Both the position numbers and the translations under genes were made by a program. Under the pieces are notes generated by a model. The model saw only the letters and a list, made by a program, of their open reading frames with translations, searched no databases and had not been told where the DNA came from. Positions 41,800-50,723 of a stretch of DNA of 64,000 nucleotides are shown here, piece by piece; positions within the stretch are counted from its first letter, which is position 1; the number at the start of each line of letters is the position of its first letter. The stretch is from the NCBI GenBank assembly GCA_964593865.1, contig CAZQKE010000135.1, positions 54,262 through 118,261 on the forward strand, read 5' to 3'. The DNA is from CAZQKE01 sp964593865. GTDB lineage: Bacteria > Chloroflexota > Anaerolineae > JAAYZQ01.

Positions 41800-42557
41800 C
41801 CGAGGCCATCATTCGGATCGCCGACCTTTCCTTCGCCTACCCCGATGGCCGGATCGCCCTGCGCAACATCAACCTGACGGTCGGCGAGGGGGAAAAGGTA
41901 GCCGTGGTCGGCCCCAACGGGGCGGGCAAGTCCACCCTCTTCCTGCACCTGAACGGCATCCTCCGCGCCCAAGATGGGGCGCAGGTGCAGGTGGCCGGGC
42001 TGCCCCTGAGCGAAAAGACGGTGCAGGCGGTACGGGCCAAAGTGGGCCTTATCTTCCAAGACCCGGACGACCAGCTATTTTCGCCCACCGTGTTCGAGGA
42101 TGTGGCCTTTGGGCCGCTGCACATGGGCCTGCCGGAAGAGGAGGTCCGGCGGCGGGTGGCGCGGGCGTTGGCAGCGGTGGGCATGACCGGCTACGACGAC
42201 CTGATGCCCCATCACCTGAGCCTGGGGGAACGCAAGCGGATCGCCATCGCCACGGTGCTGGCCATGGAGCCGGAGATCCTGGTCTTGGACGAGCCGTCGG
42301 CGGGGCTGGACCCCCGCGCCCGGCGCAATCTCATTGCCCTGTTGCGCCATCTGCCCCAAACGATGCTTGTCGCCAGCCATGACATGCGCCTGGTATGGGA
42401 CCTGTGCCCCCGGACGGTGATCCTCGACGGCGGGCGGCTGGTGGCCGATGGACCGACGGCGGAGCTGCTGCGCGACGAATCGCTCATGGAGCGCCACGGT
42501 TTGGAAGCGATAGTTGACGGGGCGCAAGGGAGGGGGTATAATGGCGACAGGAGGTGA
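41796..42557 (+). CDS. cbiO: CbiO-type ATP-binding protein of ECF metal transporter
   Basis: 253-residue ABC ATPase. Walker A GPNGAGKST (residues about 40-48), Q-loop LIFQDPDDQLFSPTVFEDVAFGP (characteristic of ECF ATPases), signature HLSLGERKRIAIATVL, Walker B ILVLDEPSAGLD and the switch His in LVASHDMRLV are all intact. It powers uptake of cobalt or nickel by the CbiM-PDGLE-CbiQ complex. ATG 41796 overlaps the cbiQ stop. A promoter for the following threonine synthase gene is embedded in its last codons. Nickel or cobalt may serve cobamide- or Ni-dependent enzymes outside this window. Confidence 0.95.
   Translation: MTEAIIRIADLSFAYPDGRIALRNINLTVGEGEKVAVVGPNGAGKSTLFLHLNGILRAQDGAQVQVAGLPLSEKTVQAVRAKVGLIFQDPDDQLFSPTVFEDVAFGPLHMGLPEEEVRRRVARALAAVGMTGYDDLMPHHLSLGERKRIAIATVLAMEPEILVLDEPSAGLDPRARRNLIALLRHLPQTMLVASHDMRLVWDLCPRTVILDGGRLVADGPTAELLRDESLMERHGLEAIVDGAQGRGYNGDRR
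42514..42542 (+). promoter_or_regulatory. Sigma-70 promoter of thrC inside the 3' end of cbiO
   Basis: TTGACG (42514-42519), 17 bp, TATAAT (42537-42542). Predicted leader of about 170 nt before the thrC ATG. Confidence 0.65.
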
Positions 42558-42560
42558 AGA

Positions 42561-42608
42561 ACCACCCGCAGGTTGCCGGGCCGGAGACCCGTTGAACCTG
42601 CGGGTGGT
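42561..42608 (+). other. Strong hairpin in the thrC leader
   Basis: ACCACCCGCAGGTT (42561-42574) pairs perfectly with AACCTGCGGGTGGT (42595-42608), 14 bp, enclosing a smaller CGGG/CCCG stem. No U-tract follows, so it is not a standard terminator. Just after it (42617-42657) is a copy of the dispersed sequence found in the 40267-40456 insertion, so it may be a REP-like element rather than a regulatory RNA. Confidence 0.55.
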
Positions 42609-42616
42609 TGGAAGTA

Positions 42617-42657
42617 GCGACTCAAGCCGCTCCTTATCGGACCTGTGACCGGGCGTT
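42617..42657 (+). repeat. Second copy of the REP-like 41-nt sequence
   Basis: GCGACTCAAGCCGCTCC and following bases resemble 40330-40370 (roughly 80-85% by eye, with one extra base). The first copy contains the exact palindrome GCGACT-CA-AGTCGC; here one pair is lost. Confidence 0.55.
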
Positions 42658-42720
42658 TCGTGCATTCGCGTATTCGCGCCCGATTCGTGGACGGCCCGCC
42701 ATTATTTTTGAGGAAACCCC

Positions 42721-43890
42721 ATGGCAAACTTTCTGACCCACCTGGAATGCGCCTTATGCGGGCGGCGGCACGATGCGGACCGCCTGCAAAACCTGTGTCC
42801 CGCCTGCGGCAAGCCGCTGCTGGCCCGCTACGACCTGGCCGCCGCTGCCCACGCCCTTGCGCCGGGTGACCTGGTCGGGCGTGAGGCGAGCATGTGGCGT
42901 TACCGGGAACTGCTGCCGGTGCGCGACCCGGCCCACATCTTGACGCTGGGCGAAGGCTGGACGCCCCTGATCCACGCCCGACGGCTGGGGGCCGAGGTCG
43001 GGTTCGGGAAGCTCTACATCAAGGACGAAAGCCTCAACCCCACCGCCTCTTTCAAAGCACGGGGGCTGTCCGTTGCCGTCTCCCGCGCCCGCGAATTGGG
43101 TGTCCGGGCCGTCTCCATCCCTTCGGCGGGCAACGCTGCCGGTGCAATGAGTGCCTATGCCGCCCTGGGCGGCCTGGAAGCCCACGTCTACATGCCCGCC
43201 GATGTACCGCTGCCCTTTGTCGCCGAATGCCGCGCCCTGGGGGCCAACGTCACCCTGGTTGATGGGTTGATCACCGATTGCGGGCGGCAGGCCGCCGAGG
43301 AGGGACGCAGGCATGGTCGTTTTGATGTCTCCACCCTCAAAGAGCCGTACCGCCTGGAAGGCAAAAAGACGATGGGCTACGAAATCGCCGAGCAGCTGGG
43401 CTGGACGCTGCCCGACGTGATCATCTACCCTACCGGCGGCGGGACGGGGCTGATCGGTATGTGGAAAGCCTTTGCCGAGATGGAAGAGATGGGCTGGATC
43501 GGCTCCAAGCGGCCCCGCATGGTGACGGTTCAATCGGAAGGCTGCGCACCGATGGTCCGCGCCTTTCACGCCGGAGACGAATTTGCCGCACCCTGGCAGA
43601 ACGCCTCCACCATGGCCGACGGACTGCGCGTGCCGGGGGCCATCGGCGATTTCCTCATCCTCCGCGCCTTGCGGGAGAGCGGCGGCACGGCGGTCGCCGT
43701 CCCCGACGCGGAGATGATGGATGCCGCCCGACTCATCGGGCGTACGGAAGGGCTGTTCACCTGTCCGGAGGGGGCCGCGCCGCTGGCCGCCTTCTTGCGG
43801 CTGCGCCGGGAAGGGTGGATCGGCGAGGATGAGTCGGTGGTGTTGTTCAACACCGGCAGCGGCCTCAAATATGTACACCTATGGCAATAG
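42721..43890 (+). CDS. thrC: Threonine synthase
   Basis: 389-residue PLP-dependent enzyme converting O-phosphohomoserine to threonine. It has an N-terminal zinc-ribbon-like segment ECALCGRRHDADRLQNLCPACGKPL, then LTLGEGWTPLIHARRLG, the PLP lysine in NPTASFKARGLSVAVSRA (about residue 111), the phosphate-binding loop SAGNAAGAMSAYAA, and IYPTGGGTGLIGMWKAF near the centre. Length and motifs fit the class with the zinc ribbon; a related beta-family activity is possible but less likely. It has its own promoter within cbiO and no clear operon partner; the next gene is convergent. Confidence 0.9.
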   Translation: MANFLTHLECALCGRRHDADRLQNLCPACGKPLLARYDLAAAAHALAPGDLVGREASMWRYRELLPVRDPAHILTLGEGWTPLIHARRLGAEVGFGKLYIKDESLNPTASFKARGLSVAVSRARELGVRAVSIPSAGNAAGAMSAYAALGGLEAHVYMPADVPLPFVAECRALGANVTLVDGLITDCGRQAAEEGRRHGRFDVSTLKEPYRLEGKKTMGYEIAEQLGWTLPDVIIYPTGGGTGLIGMWKAFAEMEEMGWIGSKRPRMVTVQSEGCAPMVRAFHAGDEFAAPWQNASTMADGLRVPGAIGDFLILRALRESGGTAVAVPDAEMMDAARLIGRTEGLFTCPEGAAPLAAFLRLRREGWIGEDESVVLFNTGSGLKYVHLWQ

Positions 43891-43914
43891 CCCATGGCGC
43901 CATGCCGGGCTACT

Positions 43915-44433
43915 CTAACGGCGGGAAAACAAGAGGGCAAGGAGAAGGGCCAATGCGCCCAGGCCCAACACTCCACCGACAAGCCAGAGGTTGTCGCTCA
44001 GAGCAGCCCCCGGCGTGATGGAGGGATGCCCTTGCTGCAGGCTTGACCACAAGCCCAAGAGCAGGACCACGGCGACGGCAACGGCCAGGGCCGGGGCAAG
44101 GGCGCGGCGTTCGGTCAGCGCGGCCAGGCCAAGACGCAGTGATTCCCGGATATTGGCCCACCAGGGCAAAGGGCGAGGCTTGGAGCGGGACGGCGGAACA
44201 ACGGCCTGCCAAGATGGGACGGCCTGCAGCCGGTTGAGTACCCGGCCGGTAAAATCGGGCGGGGTCGGGAACGGTTCCAGCGCATCCAGGGCGCCGATAA
44301 GTTCCAACTCCTCCACATACCATTCCTGACAGGCGGTGCATTCGGCCAGATGGGCTTCAACGCCCGCGTCCATTCCGGCTCCGCCGCTCATAGCCAGTTG
44401 TTCCAACACCATCCGAGCTCGTTCACAATCCAT
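43915..44433 (-). CDS. Zinc-finger anti-sigma factor (RsiW-like)
   Basis: 172 residues. N-terminal anti-sigma zinc domain with the H-x3-C-x2-C motif HLAECTACQEW (about residues 28-38), a Pro-rich cytoplasmic stretch (FPTPPDFTGRVLNRLQAVPSW), then two membrane helices (LAPALAVAVAVVLLLGLW and LWLVGGVLGLGALALLLALLF). It should hold the ECF sigma factor encoded upstream (45777-46346) at the membrane until cleaved. It is the third gene of sigma-PrsW-anti-sigma, in which the protease likely to cleave it is encoded between the two. Confidence 0.87.
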   Translation of the reverse strand: MDCERARMVLEQLAMSGGAGMDAGVEAHLAECTACQEWYVEELELIGALDALEPFPTPPDFTGRVLNRLQAVPSWQAVVPPSRSKPRPLPWWANIRESLRLGLAALTERRALAPALAVAVAVVLLLGLWSSLQQGHPSITPGAALSDNLWLVGGVLGLGALALLLALLFSRR

Positions 44434-44616
44434 AATCTATCCTTCAGGGGGATGATCATTGCCCCGGTTTCGGTGGGCCGACTCCGTGCCCAAAGCAGGC
44501 TACAGCCCCCGTCCGGCCCGCCGGTCCGTGGTCAAACGAACATCTCCACAAGTAATACCGGCAAAGGTTCCAAAAAGTTTCCAACGACTTTTGCCGGATC
44601 TCAAGGCAAGAGCCGG

Positions 44617-45765
44617 CTAAAAGCGGTTCTCTCCCGACCGGGCCTGAACGGAGGCCCGCGATTGCAAGTCGCCCCAAAGGTCGGCACGGGCCGGACGGCG
44701 TTGAGCCTGGGCTACCCTATCGGCCAGTGGGCCAATCCACTCACGCACCTGCTCCAGGGGGATGATAGAACGCACATAGGTCATGCAGTAGACGCCCACC
44801 TGACGGCGAAGGCGGTCAATCTCCCCTTGCAGCTCATCAATCTGGGCCTGCATCTGTCCCCGGAGCTGCGGTGACGTCGTCATTTCAAGGGATTTCTGCT
44901 TGATACCCAGTTGAGCCTGTTTGAGCAAGAACTGCTCGACAAGAGAGGCTTTTTCCCGGCCAAAGCTCTCTCTGACCGGACGCAGCAGTGTTGTCAAATC
45001 CCCCATCTCCATCACCAGGGCCTTTTCTCCACCGGTAACCCCCAACTCGGCCCCCAGCGTCTCTGCAATCCACTTCTTTTCCTCGGCCAATCCCCAACGG
45101 ATAAAGACGGCAATGAGGACCAACCCGCCAATGCCCAAACCCACTGCCCCCAGCAGTAGGGCCGCCCCGGCCCAGAACCGGACAACGCGGTTAAAGACCG
45201 AGTGGAGGGTAATGGCCGCCCCCCATCCCAGCACGGTGGACAAGAGACGCGCACCGCCGTGGCCGTAGCGGAATCGCCCGATAGACACACCGACCAGGGC
45301 GGAAGCGGAACCGTGCATCAAACAGGTGGAAAAGGATCGGCTGATGACCAACATCACCCCCTGGTCGGCGGCCTGGGGTTGGGCCATGTACCATAGGTTT
45401 TCCAGAACGGAAAAACCGATCCCCGCGGCAAAACCGTAAATGGCCCCATCTACAAAGTAGGCAAAGTCGGGGCGTCGGGCCAGATAGACCAAGATAAGGG
45501 ACTTTAGAATCTCTTCAACGATAGGGGCGATCAGGATGACGGTTAGGGTGAAAGAGCGGCTGCCGTCCATTCGGAGCGGCCCTTCCAGGATGGTTCTCTT
45601 GATGGCCGTGTTGATGCCCAAAGCCAGGGCAAAAGCGATCAAACCCCAGAAAAAGCAAAGGGCTACCACTCGGAACCTGCCGGAAGCGTAAAGGTCCAGT
45701 GCATAAATGATGTACAGGAACAACAAGGGGAGGAGAATCGCACTCAATATCGCAACGACGGACAT
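44617..45765 (-). CDS. prsW: PrsW-like intramembrane glutamic protease
   Basis: 382 residues, about eight membrane helices in the first ~250. Family motifs: IAPIVEEILKSLILVYLA (E-E-x-x-K, about residues 80-97), FVDGAIYGFAAGIGFSVLENLWY and CLMHGSASALVGVSIG. In Bacillus subtilis PrsW makes the first cut in the anti-sigma factor RsiW. The C-terminal ~130 residues are a soluble coiled-coil-like tail (SLVEQFLLKQAQLGIKQKSLEMTTSPQLRGQMQAQIDELQGEIDRLRRQVG) not usual in PrsW, perhaps a sensor or docking arm. It lies 11 nt after the sigma gene and before the anti-sigma gene. Confidence 0.85.
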   Translation of the reverse strand: MSVVAILSAILLPLLFLYIIYALDLYASGRFRVVALCFFWGLIAFALALGINTAIKRTILEGPLRMDGSRSFTLTVILIAPIVEEILKSLILVYLARRPDFAYFVDGAIYGFAAGIGFSVLENLWYMAQPQAADQGVMLVISRSFSTCLMHGSASALVGVSIGRFRYGHGGARLLSTVLGWGAAITLHSVFNRVVRFWAGAALLLGAVGLGIGGLVLIAVFIRWGLAEEKKWIAETLGAELGVTGGEKALVMEMGDLTTLLRPVRESFGREKASLVEQFLLKQAQLGIKQKSLEMTTSPQLRGQMQAQIDELQGEIDRLRRQVGVYCMTYVRSIIPLEQVREWIGPLADRVAQAQRRPARADLWGDLQSRASVQARSGENRF

Positions 45766-45776
45766 CGGCTCCCTCC

Positions 45777-46346
45777 TTACACCCGGCCCCGCAACGCCGC
45801 GATCAGTCTACTACGCCCCCGGCCGATACGGCTCTTGACCGTGCCGATGGGTAGGTCCAGCACGGCAGCGATCTCCTGATAGGAAAGGCCGTGCAGGTAG
45901 CGCAGGATGATCGCACTGCGGTATTCTTCCGGCAAGCGGTTGATGGCATCCTGGATCTGCTGCTGCATTTCACGCCGTTCGGCAGTGGCCACCGGATCAC
46001 CGGTCGGGCGGGTATCGGGCAGAACCCAGGCGGATTCGCCATCTTCGTTCCGATAGTCGTCCATGTGGATCAGCCGTTGCCGCTTTTTCAGATGGTTGAT
46101 GCACAAATTGGTGGCGATCTTGAACAGCCAGGTGGAAAACTTGTACTGCGGCTTGTAAGAATCCAGGGCGAAATAGGCGCGGACGAAGGTCTGCTGGGCC
46201 AGCTCCTCACCCTCCCAGCGGCTGCCGGTCATCCGCGCCAGATAGTTGATGATGGATGCGCTGTAGCGGTCTATGAGCAGAGCGTAACGATCCTTGTCTC
46301 CTGCAAGGACCGCCCGAACGATCTCGGCATCGTTTTGTTGGCTCAT
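45777..46346 (-). CDS. ECF-type RNA polymerase sigma factor (SigW/RpoE-like)
   Basis: 189 residues with regions 2 and 4 only, as in extracytoplasmic-function sigma factors. Region 2: YSASIINYLARMTGSRWEGEELAQQTFVRAYFALDSYKPQYKFSTWLFKIATNLCINHLKKRQR; region 4: LPEEYRSAIILRYLHGLSYQEIAAVLDLPIGTVKSRIGRGRSRL. It would redirect RNA polymerase to an envelope-stress regulon when released from the anti-sigma factor encoded two genes downstream. MSQQND at ATG 46346 is the start; the frame is open to 46448, which runs into the helicase gene. It follows that helicase gene by 37 nt on the same strand. Confidence 0.93.
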   Translation of the reverse strand: MSQQNDAEIVRAVLAGDKDRYALLIDRYSASIINYLARMTGSRWEGEELAQQTFVRAYFALDSYKPQYKFSTWLFKIATNLCINHLKKRQRLIHMDDYRNEDGESAWVLPDTRPTGDPVATAERREMQQQIQDAINRLPEEYRSAIILRYLHGLSYQEIAAVLDLPIGTVKSRIGRGRSRLIAALRGRV

Positions 46347-46383
46347 CTGCCGCCATCCATCGTGCTGCCTGTCCGGTCCGCGC

Positions 46384-49248
46384 TCAGCGGGGCCAATCGT
46401 CGGCCAACCAACGGCGGGTAGCCTCCGGTAGTTTCGCCAGGGAGGCACGATAGCGGGTGCATTTGGGCAGGGAGTTGAGGAACATCGGCCCGTAGGATTT
46501 GGTCAACACCCGTTTATCCAGAATGACGACGACCCCCCGGTCGTTCTTGGTGCGGATGAGACGCCCAAAACCCTGGCGAAAGCGTAGGATCGTCTCCGGG
46601 ATGGCATATTGGGCAAAGGGGTTCTCAAAGGTTTCGGAGCGAGCGGCAAAGATGGGATCGTTGGGCACGGAAAAGGGCAGGCGGGTGATCACCAAGACGC
46701 TGAGGGCCTCACCGGTCACGTCAATCCCCTCCCAGAAGCTGCGGGTCCCCAAGAGCACGGCGCGGGGTGTGGTGCGAAAGTTCTCCAACAACTGGGCACG
46801 GCCCGTTCCGGCTCCCTGCTGGTAGACAACAATGCCCTCCTGGGCCAAAGGGCGGCTGATGGCCCGGCTGGTGTTGCGCAATTGGTAATAGGAGGTAAAG
46901 AGGACCAGCATCCGGCCCTGACTGGCGCGGGCCAGGGCGATGAGGGTTTCCTCCACCTTTTTCTGGTAGTAGGGCTGGTTGGGTTCGGGGATGTCTACAG
47001 GGATGTAGAGCAAGGTGGAGCGTTCATAATCAAAGGGGGAATCGAGCATCAGTTCATCGGCATCCCAGGCATGGAGCCGCTCGCGGATAAAGTCGAAGCG
47101 GTTGTCGGTAGTCAAGGTAGCAGAGGTCAAGATGACCGCTTCTTTGGTGCGAAAGAGGTGCTGTTCCACCAGTTTGCCCACATGCAAGGGAGCGGCATGG
47201 AGCGTCACCCGCTCGTCGCGGGCGGCGAGGGTGGCCCAGTAGATGGTCTCTCCGTTCGGTTCGGCAATGCAGGCGTTGATCTGATGGCGCAAATCGGCCA
47301 AGCGGCCGGCATATCCGGCACAATCTTGGACTAACCCCTCAATATCGGGGATGTCGGAGTCGGTCATGTCACTCAGGGTGGCATGTAGCGACTCCAAGCC
47401 GGTGATGATGCGGTGAAGTTGAGAGGAAAGGTTGTCCCACGTCATCTCCACCCGATCCCAATCAGGTTGGACACGAAGGGCACCGGTCAACCGCAGACGC
47501 ATGTCATAGTCGTTGCGATGAGGGCCGTGCTCCCGCAAAAAGTCGCCCAGGATGTTGAAAAAGGCATAGACGTTGGTCAAGGTGGCCTCTATTTTTTTCT
47601 GCAGGCCGTGGGTATGGTCCCGCAAAGTCGCCCAATCCTCCGCCGAGATGGCTCCCCGGCAGCGGGTCAGGAGGTCGCTCAAAAAGCCACCGTATCCCCG
47701 TCCCGCCGGACGGACCAGTTCGTTGAGAAGCCGCTCTATGGTACGTTGGTCGGCCTGGAAACTCAGCTGCCTGGTGACGCTATCCTCCAGGTGGTGGGCC
47801 TCATCCACGATAAGGTAACGATAATCGGGCAGGACGCGGTTCTCGACGGCGACATCGGCCAGAAGGAGGGCATGGTTGACGATGATCAGATGGGCACGCT
47901 CGGCAGCACGGCGGGCACGGTAAAAGAAGCACCGCCCGTTTTCTCGGAAGCGACAACGGTCGGCAGTGCAGGTTTCGCTGTCGGCAGAGATACGGCTCCA
48001 CAGGGCCTGCTCCGTGCGGTTGGGCATGAACAGTTCCCCCCGTTCACCCGATTGGGTGCTGGGCAGCCAGACCAGGACTTTGGCCAACATGCGCATCTCA
48101 TCCACCGAGCTAACCCCTACCTGCCGCAAGGAAGCCAAGCGGCGCTGGCAAAGGTAATTGCTGCGCCCTTTGAGCACCGCCGCCCGGAATTCAAAGGGCA
48201 ACAGTTTCTGCAGGTCCGGCACGTCTTTGAGGTAGAGCTGATCCTGCAGGTTGAGGGTATTGGTGCTGACGACCACCCGCTCGCCGTTGAGATGGGCAAA
48301 GGTGATGGCCGGGAGCAGGTAGGCAATCGACTTGCCGGTCCCCGTCCCCGCTTCAACCAACAGGTGACGGCCCCGGTTGAGGGCTTGGGCCACGGCACGA
48401 AGCATCTCCACCTGCTGAGGGCGGTGTTCAAAACCGGGAAAGTGTTGGGCAAAGAGACCACCCTCTTCCAGCATGGCCGCCAGCTCGTCCACATCCAATG
48501 CACGAGGACGAGCGGCCGGTTTGAGGGGCGGTTCATCCTGTTCCTCGGTGGTGAAAAGAGGCCCCAAGGCATCCTCCGAAGTACCCAGGGCGGCGGCCAA
48601 TTGTTGCCCGATGCCGCCACGAAACGCACTGCGGGCCTGACTGCGCTCAATATCCCGAAAGACCTCTTTGAGAGGCCAATCCACGTTCGCCGCCAAGCGA
48701 TTCAACTCGGCGAGGATGGCGCGGGGCAGGTCGGCGGCGTGCTCCAACAGGGCAATGAACAGAGATTGGGCAGCCAGGGCATCGTCCAGAGCACGGTGGG
48801 TCCCTTGATCGTCCAGATCAAACGATTCACCCAGTTTAATGAGGCTGTAGCGGTTGGCATGGGGCATAAGGATACTGGCCAATTCAAAAGTATCCACCGT
48901 GGGATTGGAAAGGGTCAGACGATGGCTTTGCAAAAAGCCCATGTCAAAGCCGATGTTGTGACCGACGATGGGGTAATGGCCCACAAAGCGTCGCAAGCGA
49001 CCGATGATCTGGGAGAAACGAGGGGCACGGCGCACATCCTGTTCGGTGATGCCGGTGATCTGCTGGATGTGAAGGGGAATGGGGCGCCCAGGGTTGATCA
49101 AGGTGGACCATTTGTCCAAGACGCGTCCGGTGATGTGTCCGCCATCCAAAGAGGTGCGAAAGCGCACCACTCCGATCTCCAAAATGGCATCCCGATCAGG
49201 GTCCAGACCTGTGGTCTCCAGGTCCAGGGCCACGTAAGTTCGGTTCAT
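46384..49248 (-). CDS. DinG-family helicase with N-terminal DEDD exonuclease domain
   Basis: 954 residues. N-terminal DnaQ/epsilon-like 3'-5' exonuclease: ALDLETTGLDPDRDAILEIG (DxE), VGHNIGFDMGFL, HRALDDALAAQSL. C-terminal XPD/DinG-type helicase: EAGTGTGKSIAYLLPAI (Walker A, about residue 305), Fe-S cysteines in CTADRCRFRENGRCFF, Walker B/DEAH in YLIVDEAHHLEDSV, and LLGTRSFWEGIDVTGEALSVLVITRLPF plus GFGRLIRTKNDRGVVVILD as late helicase motifs. It is expected to unwind damaged or R-loop/fork structures with linked exonuclease action, as in Gram-positive DinG. Start ATG 49248. Confidence 0.93.
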   Translation of the reverse strand: MNRTYVALDLETTGLDPDRDAILEIGVVRFRTSLDGGHITGRVLDKWSTLINPGRPIPLHIQQITGITEQDVRRAPRFSQIIGRLRRFVGHYPIVGHNIGFDMGFLQSHRLTLSNPTVDTFELASILMPHANRYSLIKLGESFDLDDQGTHRALDDALAAQSLFIALLEHAADLPRAILAELNRLAANVDWPLKEVFRDIERSQARSAFRGGIGQQLAAALGTSEDALGPLFTTEEQDEPPLKPAARPRALDVDELAAMLEEGGLFAQHFPGFEHRPQQVEMLRAVAQALNRGRHLLVEAGTGTGKSIAYLLPAITFAHLNGERVVVSTNTLNLQDQLYLKDVPDLQKLLPFEFRAAVLKGRSNYLCQRRLASLRQVGVSSVDEMRMLAKVLVWLPSTQSGERGELFMPNRTEQALWSRISADSETCTADRCRFRENGRCFFYRARRAAERAHLIIVNHALLLADVAVENRVLPDYRYLIVDEAHHLEDSVTRQLSFQADQRTIERLLNELVRPAGRGYGGFLSDLLTRCRGAISAEDWATLRDHTHGLQKKIEATLTNVYAFFNILGDFLREHGPHRNDYDMRLRLTGALRVQPDWDRVEMTWDNLSSQLHRIITGLESLHATLSDMTDSDIPDIEGLVQDCAGYAGRLADLRHQINACIAEPNGETIYWATLAARDERVTLHAAPLHVGKLVEQHLFRTKEAVILTSATLTTDNRFDFIRERLHAWDADELMLDSPFDYERSTLLYIPVDIPEPNQPYYQKKVEETLIALARASQGRMLVLFTSYYQLRNTSRAISRPLAQEGIVVYQQGAGTGRAQLLENFRTTPRAVLLGTRSFWEGIDVTGEALSVLVITRLPFSVPNDPIFAARSETFENPFAQYAIPETILRFRQGFGRLIRTKNDRGVVVILDKRVLTKSYGPMFLNSLPKCTRYRASLAKLPEATRRWLADDWPR

Positions 49249-49314
49249 GGAAACTCCGTTCTAGGAAAAGACCTTTGCCGTCGGGAGGTCTCTGCCCAAC
49301 CTATGCAAATCCTT

Positions 49315-50013
49315 TCAAGGGGAAAGGCGAAATTCAATGCGATAGAGTTGCACAACGGCAACGACATAGGCGACGATCTTGGGCAACATGAGCGAACCGA
49401 ATGCAGGATGCCACAGAGTCCCGACCAAAGTCCCGATGTAGAAGGCAAAGGAAGCGATAATGGCGTAACCGGCAATGCGAAAGGCACGGGCGATATGCGG
49501 CGGATGTTCCCCGGCGTAGCGCAAAAAGAGCCAAACGATGCCGATTCCCTGGATGGTGAACGGAACGTTGCGGTAAAACTTCCAGGCGTTCGGCTCGCCG
49601 CCCCATTGGTTCTGGGGGAAAAGGAGCAGGATCAAGCGCAAGAAAAAGACTAGCGTCAGAAACCACATCCCCGCCCCCCAGGCCAGATCAAATTTGCGGG
49701 CAGCATAGATCAGCCAGAAAAAGTAAACGAAGCTCAGCGTAACGGAGCTGAGGAACAATCCCAGTGCAATCCCATCGGCCACCCAGGGCGGGGCCGACGC
49801 CGGACCGATCAAAGTGCGGTAGATGCGAGGAACCAGATGGAACGAATCCCCCAAGGCCAAAGTAAAGATGGAGATCATGATCCACACAGCCGTCGGGGGG
49901 GAAGAAACCTCCCGGCGAAAGTAACGGACCGCCATATCCAGGGCCAAGCCCCAGACAATGAGGAGATAGGAAACATTGAAAACCGTTTGTATCCAGTCAA
50001 CCGTTGTGGACAT
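49315..50013 (-). CDS. Integral membrane protein of unknown function, seven helices
   Basis: 232 residues with about seven hydrophobic helices (VFNVSYLLIVWGLALDMAV, AVWIMISIFTLALGDSFHLVPRIY, GIALGLFLSSVTLSFVYFFWLIYAA, GMWFLTLVFFLRLILLLF, FTIQGIGIVWLFLRYA, AGYAIIASFAFYIGTLVGTL, MLPKIVAYVVAVVQLY). I do not recognise a family. GDSFHLVPRIY and NQWGGEPNAWKFYRNVPF are conserved-looking polar patches. It has its own promoter and is divergent from the hdr-fdh operon. ATG 50013 is selected for GAAAGGAG upstream. Confidence 0.7.
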   Translation of the reverse strand: MSTTVDWIQTVFNVSYLLIVWGLALDMAVRYFRREVSSPPTAVWIMISIFTLALGDSFHLVPRIYRTLIGPASAPPWVADGIALGLFLSSVTLSFVYFFWLIYAARKFDLAWGAGMWFLTLVFFLRLILLLFPQNQWGGEPNAWKFYRNVPFTIQGIGIVWLFLRYAGEHPPHIARAFRIAGYAIIASFAFYIGTLVGTLWHPAFGSLMLPKIVAYVVAVVQLYRIEFRLSP

Positions 50014-50133
50014 GGTGGCTCCTTTCCCAAGACAGACCGCGCCGTCCACGGCTTGGACAACGATCCGCCCCTCTTGTGTACCCGTGGCACATCGGCAAAG
50101 AGGGGACAACGATTTCGGTCCAAACCGCTTTGC

Positions 50134-50162
50134 AGTATACCACAACCGCCGATTGGGAGCAA
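50134..50162 (-). promoter_or_regulatory. Sigma-70 promoter of the seven-helix protein gene
   Basis: Minus strand TTGCTC (50162-50157), 17 bp, TATACT (50139-50134). The 310 nt between this site and the plus-strand promoter at 50474 show no gene or clear signal. Confidence 0.6.
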
Positions 50163-50473
50163 GAGCGGAAAACGGCTTTTCAGGACACGCGCATTTATCG
50201 CTCCCATTGCCACTTCTTCCGCAGAAACGCCGAGGGCGAGAAGAGGAATCCCTCGGCAGACTCCGCCTCTGCGGTGCGAATCTTTGCAAAGGCTCTTGCT
50301 CCGACGGGTTCCCAGGACAAGGCACCTCAAGGCTCCACACCGCGAAAAGTCCGTCCAGAAACGGCTGATTTCACACGATTTCTCTCTACACTCCCGGTAT
50401 CTTGGCGGGGGCGACAAAAGCACCCGCCCTACGGGTTCTCCCCCTGCCCTCCTCAAATGACCGTTGCGATTTT

Positions 50474-50502
50474 TTGACAAAGAAGGCATTGTCGTCTATA
50501 CT
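50474..50502 (+). promoter_or_regulatory. Consensus sigma-70 promoter of the hdr-mvhD-fdh operon
   Basis: TTGACA (50474-50479), 17 bp, TATACT (50497-50502). Predicted transcription start near 50509. Confidence 0.8.
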
Positions 50503-50508
50503 GAAGCG

Positions 50509-50723
50509 CGGTAGATTCAAATTGCTCCCGCCGCAGTGTGGCCCGGCGGGCCGGATGCGGGCCGTAGCCCGCCTTGAGCGCAGGATTTGGACCTACCGAA
50601 GCAGGCAGAATGTGCCGCAACAAGATGAGGAATGGGCCTCAATCGGGGTAAGAGCGGGTCTGGCAGGAGAAAGGAGTTCGTCTTTCGCAGGGCGGCTGTA
50701 GAACCTGGCAGACCCTTTTCTGT
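50509..50723 (+). promoter_or_regulatory. Structured operon leader ending in an attenuator
   Basis: About 215 nt between the promoter and the hdrC ribosome-binding site. It contains a perfect GCGGGC-CGTA-GCCCGC hairpin and, at its end, an intrinsic terminator: GGGTCTGGCAGG (50656-50667) pairs with CCTGGCAGACCC (50704-50715) around an inner GAAAG/CTTTC hairpin, followed by TTTTCTGTT. GAAAGAGGAAAG and the hdrC ATG follow at once, so termination here would shut the operon. This is riboswitch-type architecture. I cannot match it to a family from memory; molybdenum/tungsten-cofactor or selenium-linked sensing would suit the genes. Confidence 0.6.

Noticed and set aside
50509..50723. tRNA-Sec in the hdr leader, prompted by GATTCAAATT
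   Set aside because: The bases flanking this string do not pair as an anticodon stem and no T arm follows.
50509..50723. Cobalamin, SAM, TPP, FMN or THF riboswitch in the hdr leader
   Set aside because: The conserved strings I know for these classes are absent; the Moco class could not be judged without a covariance search.
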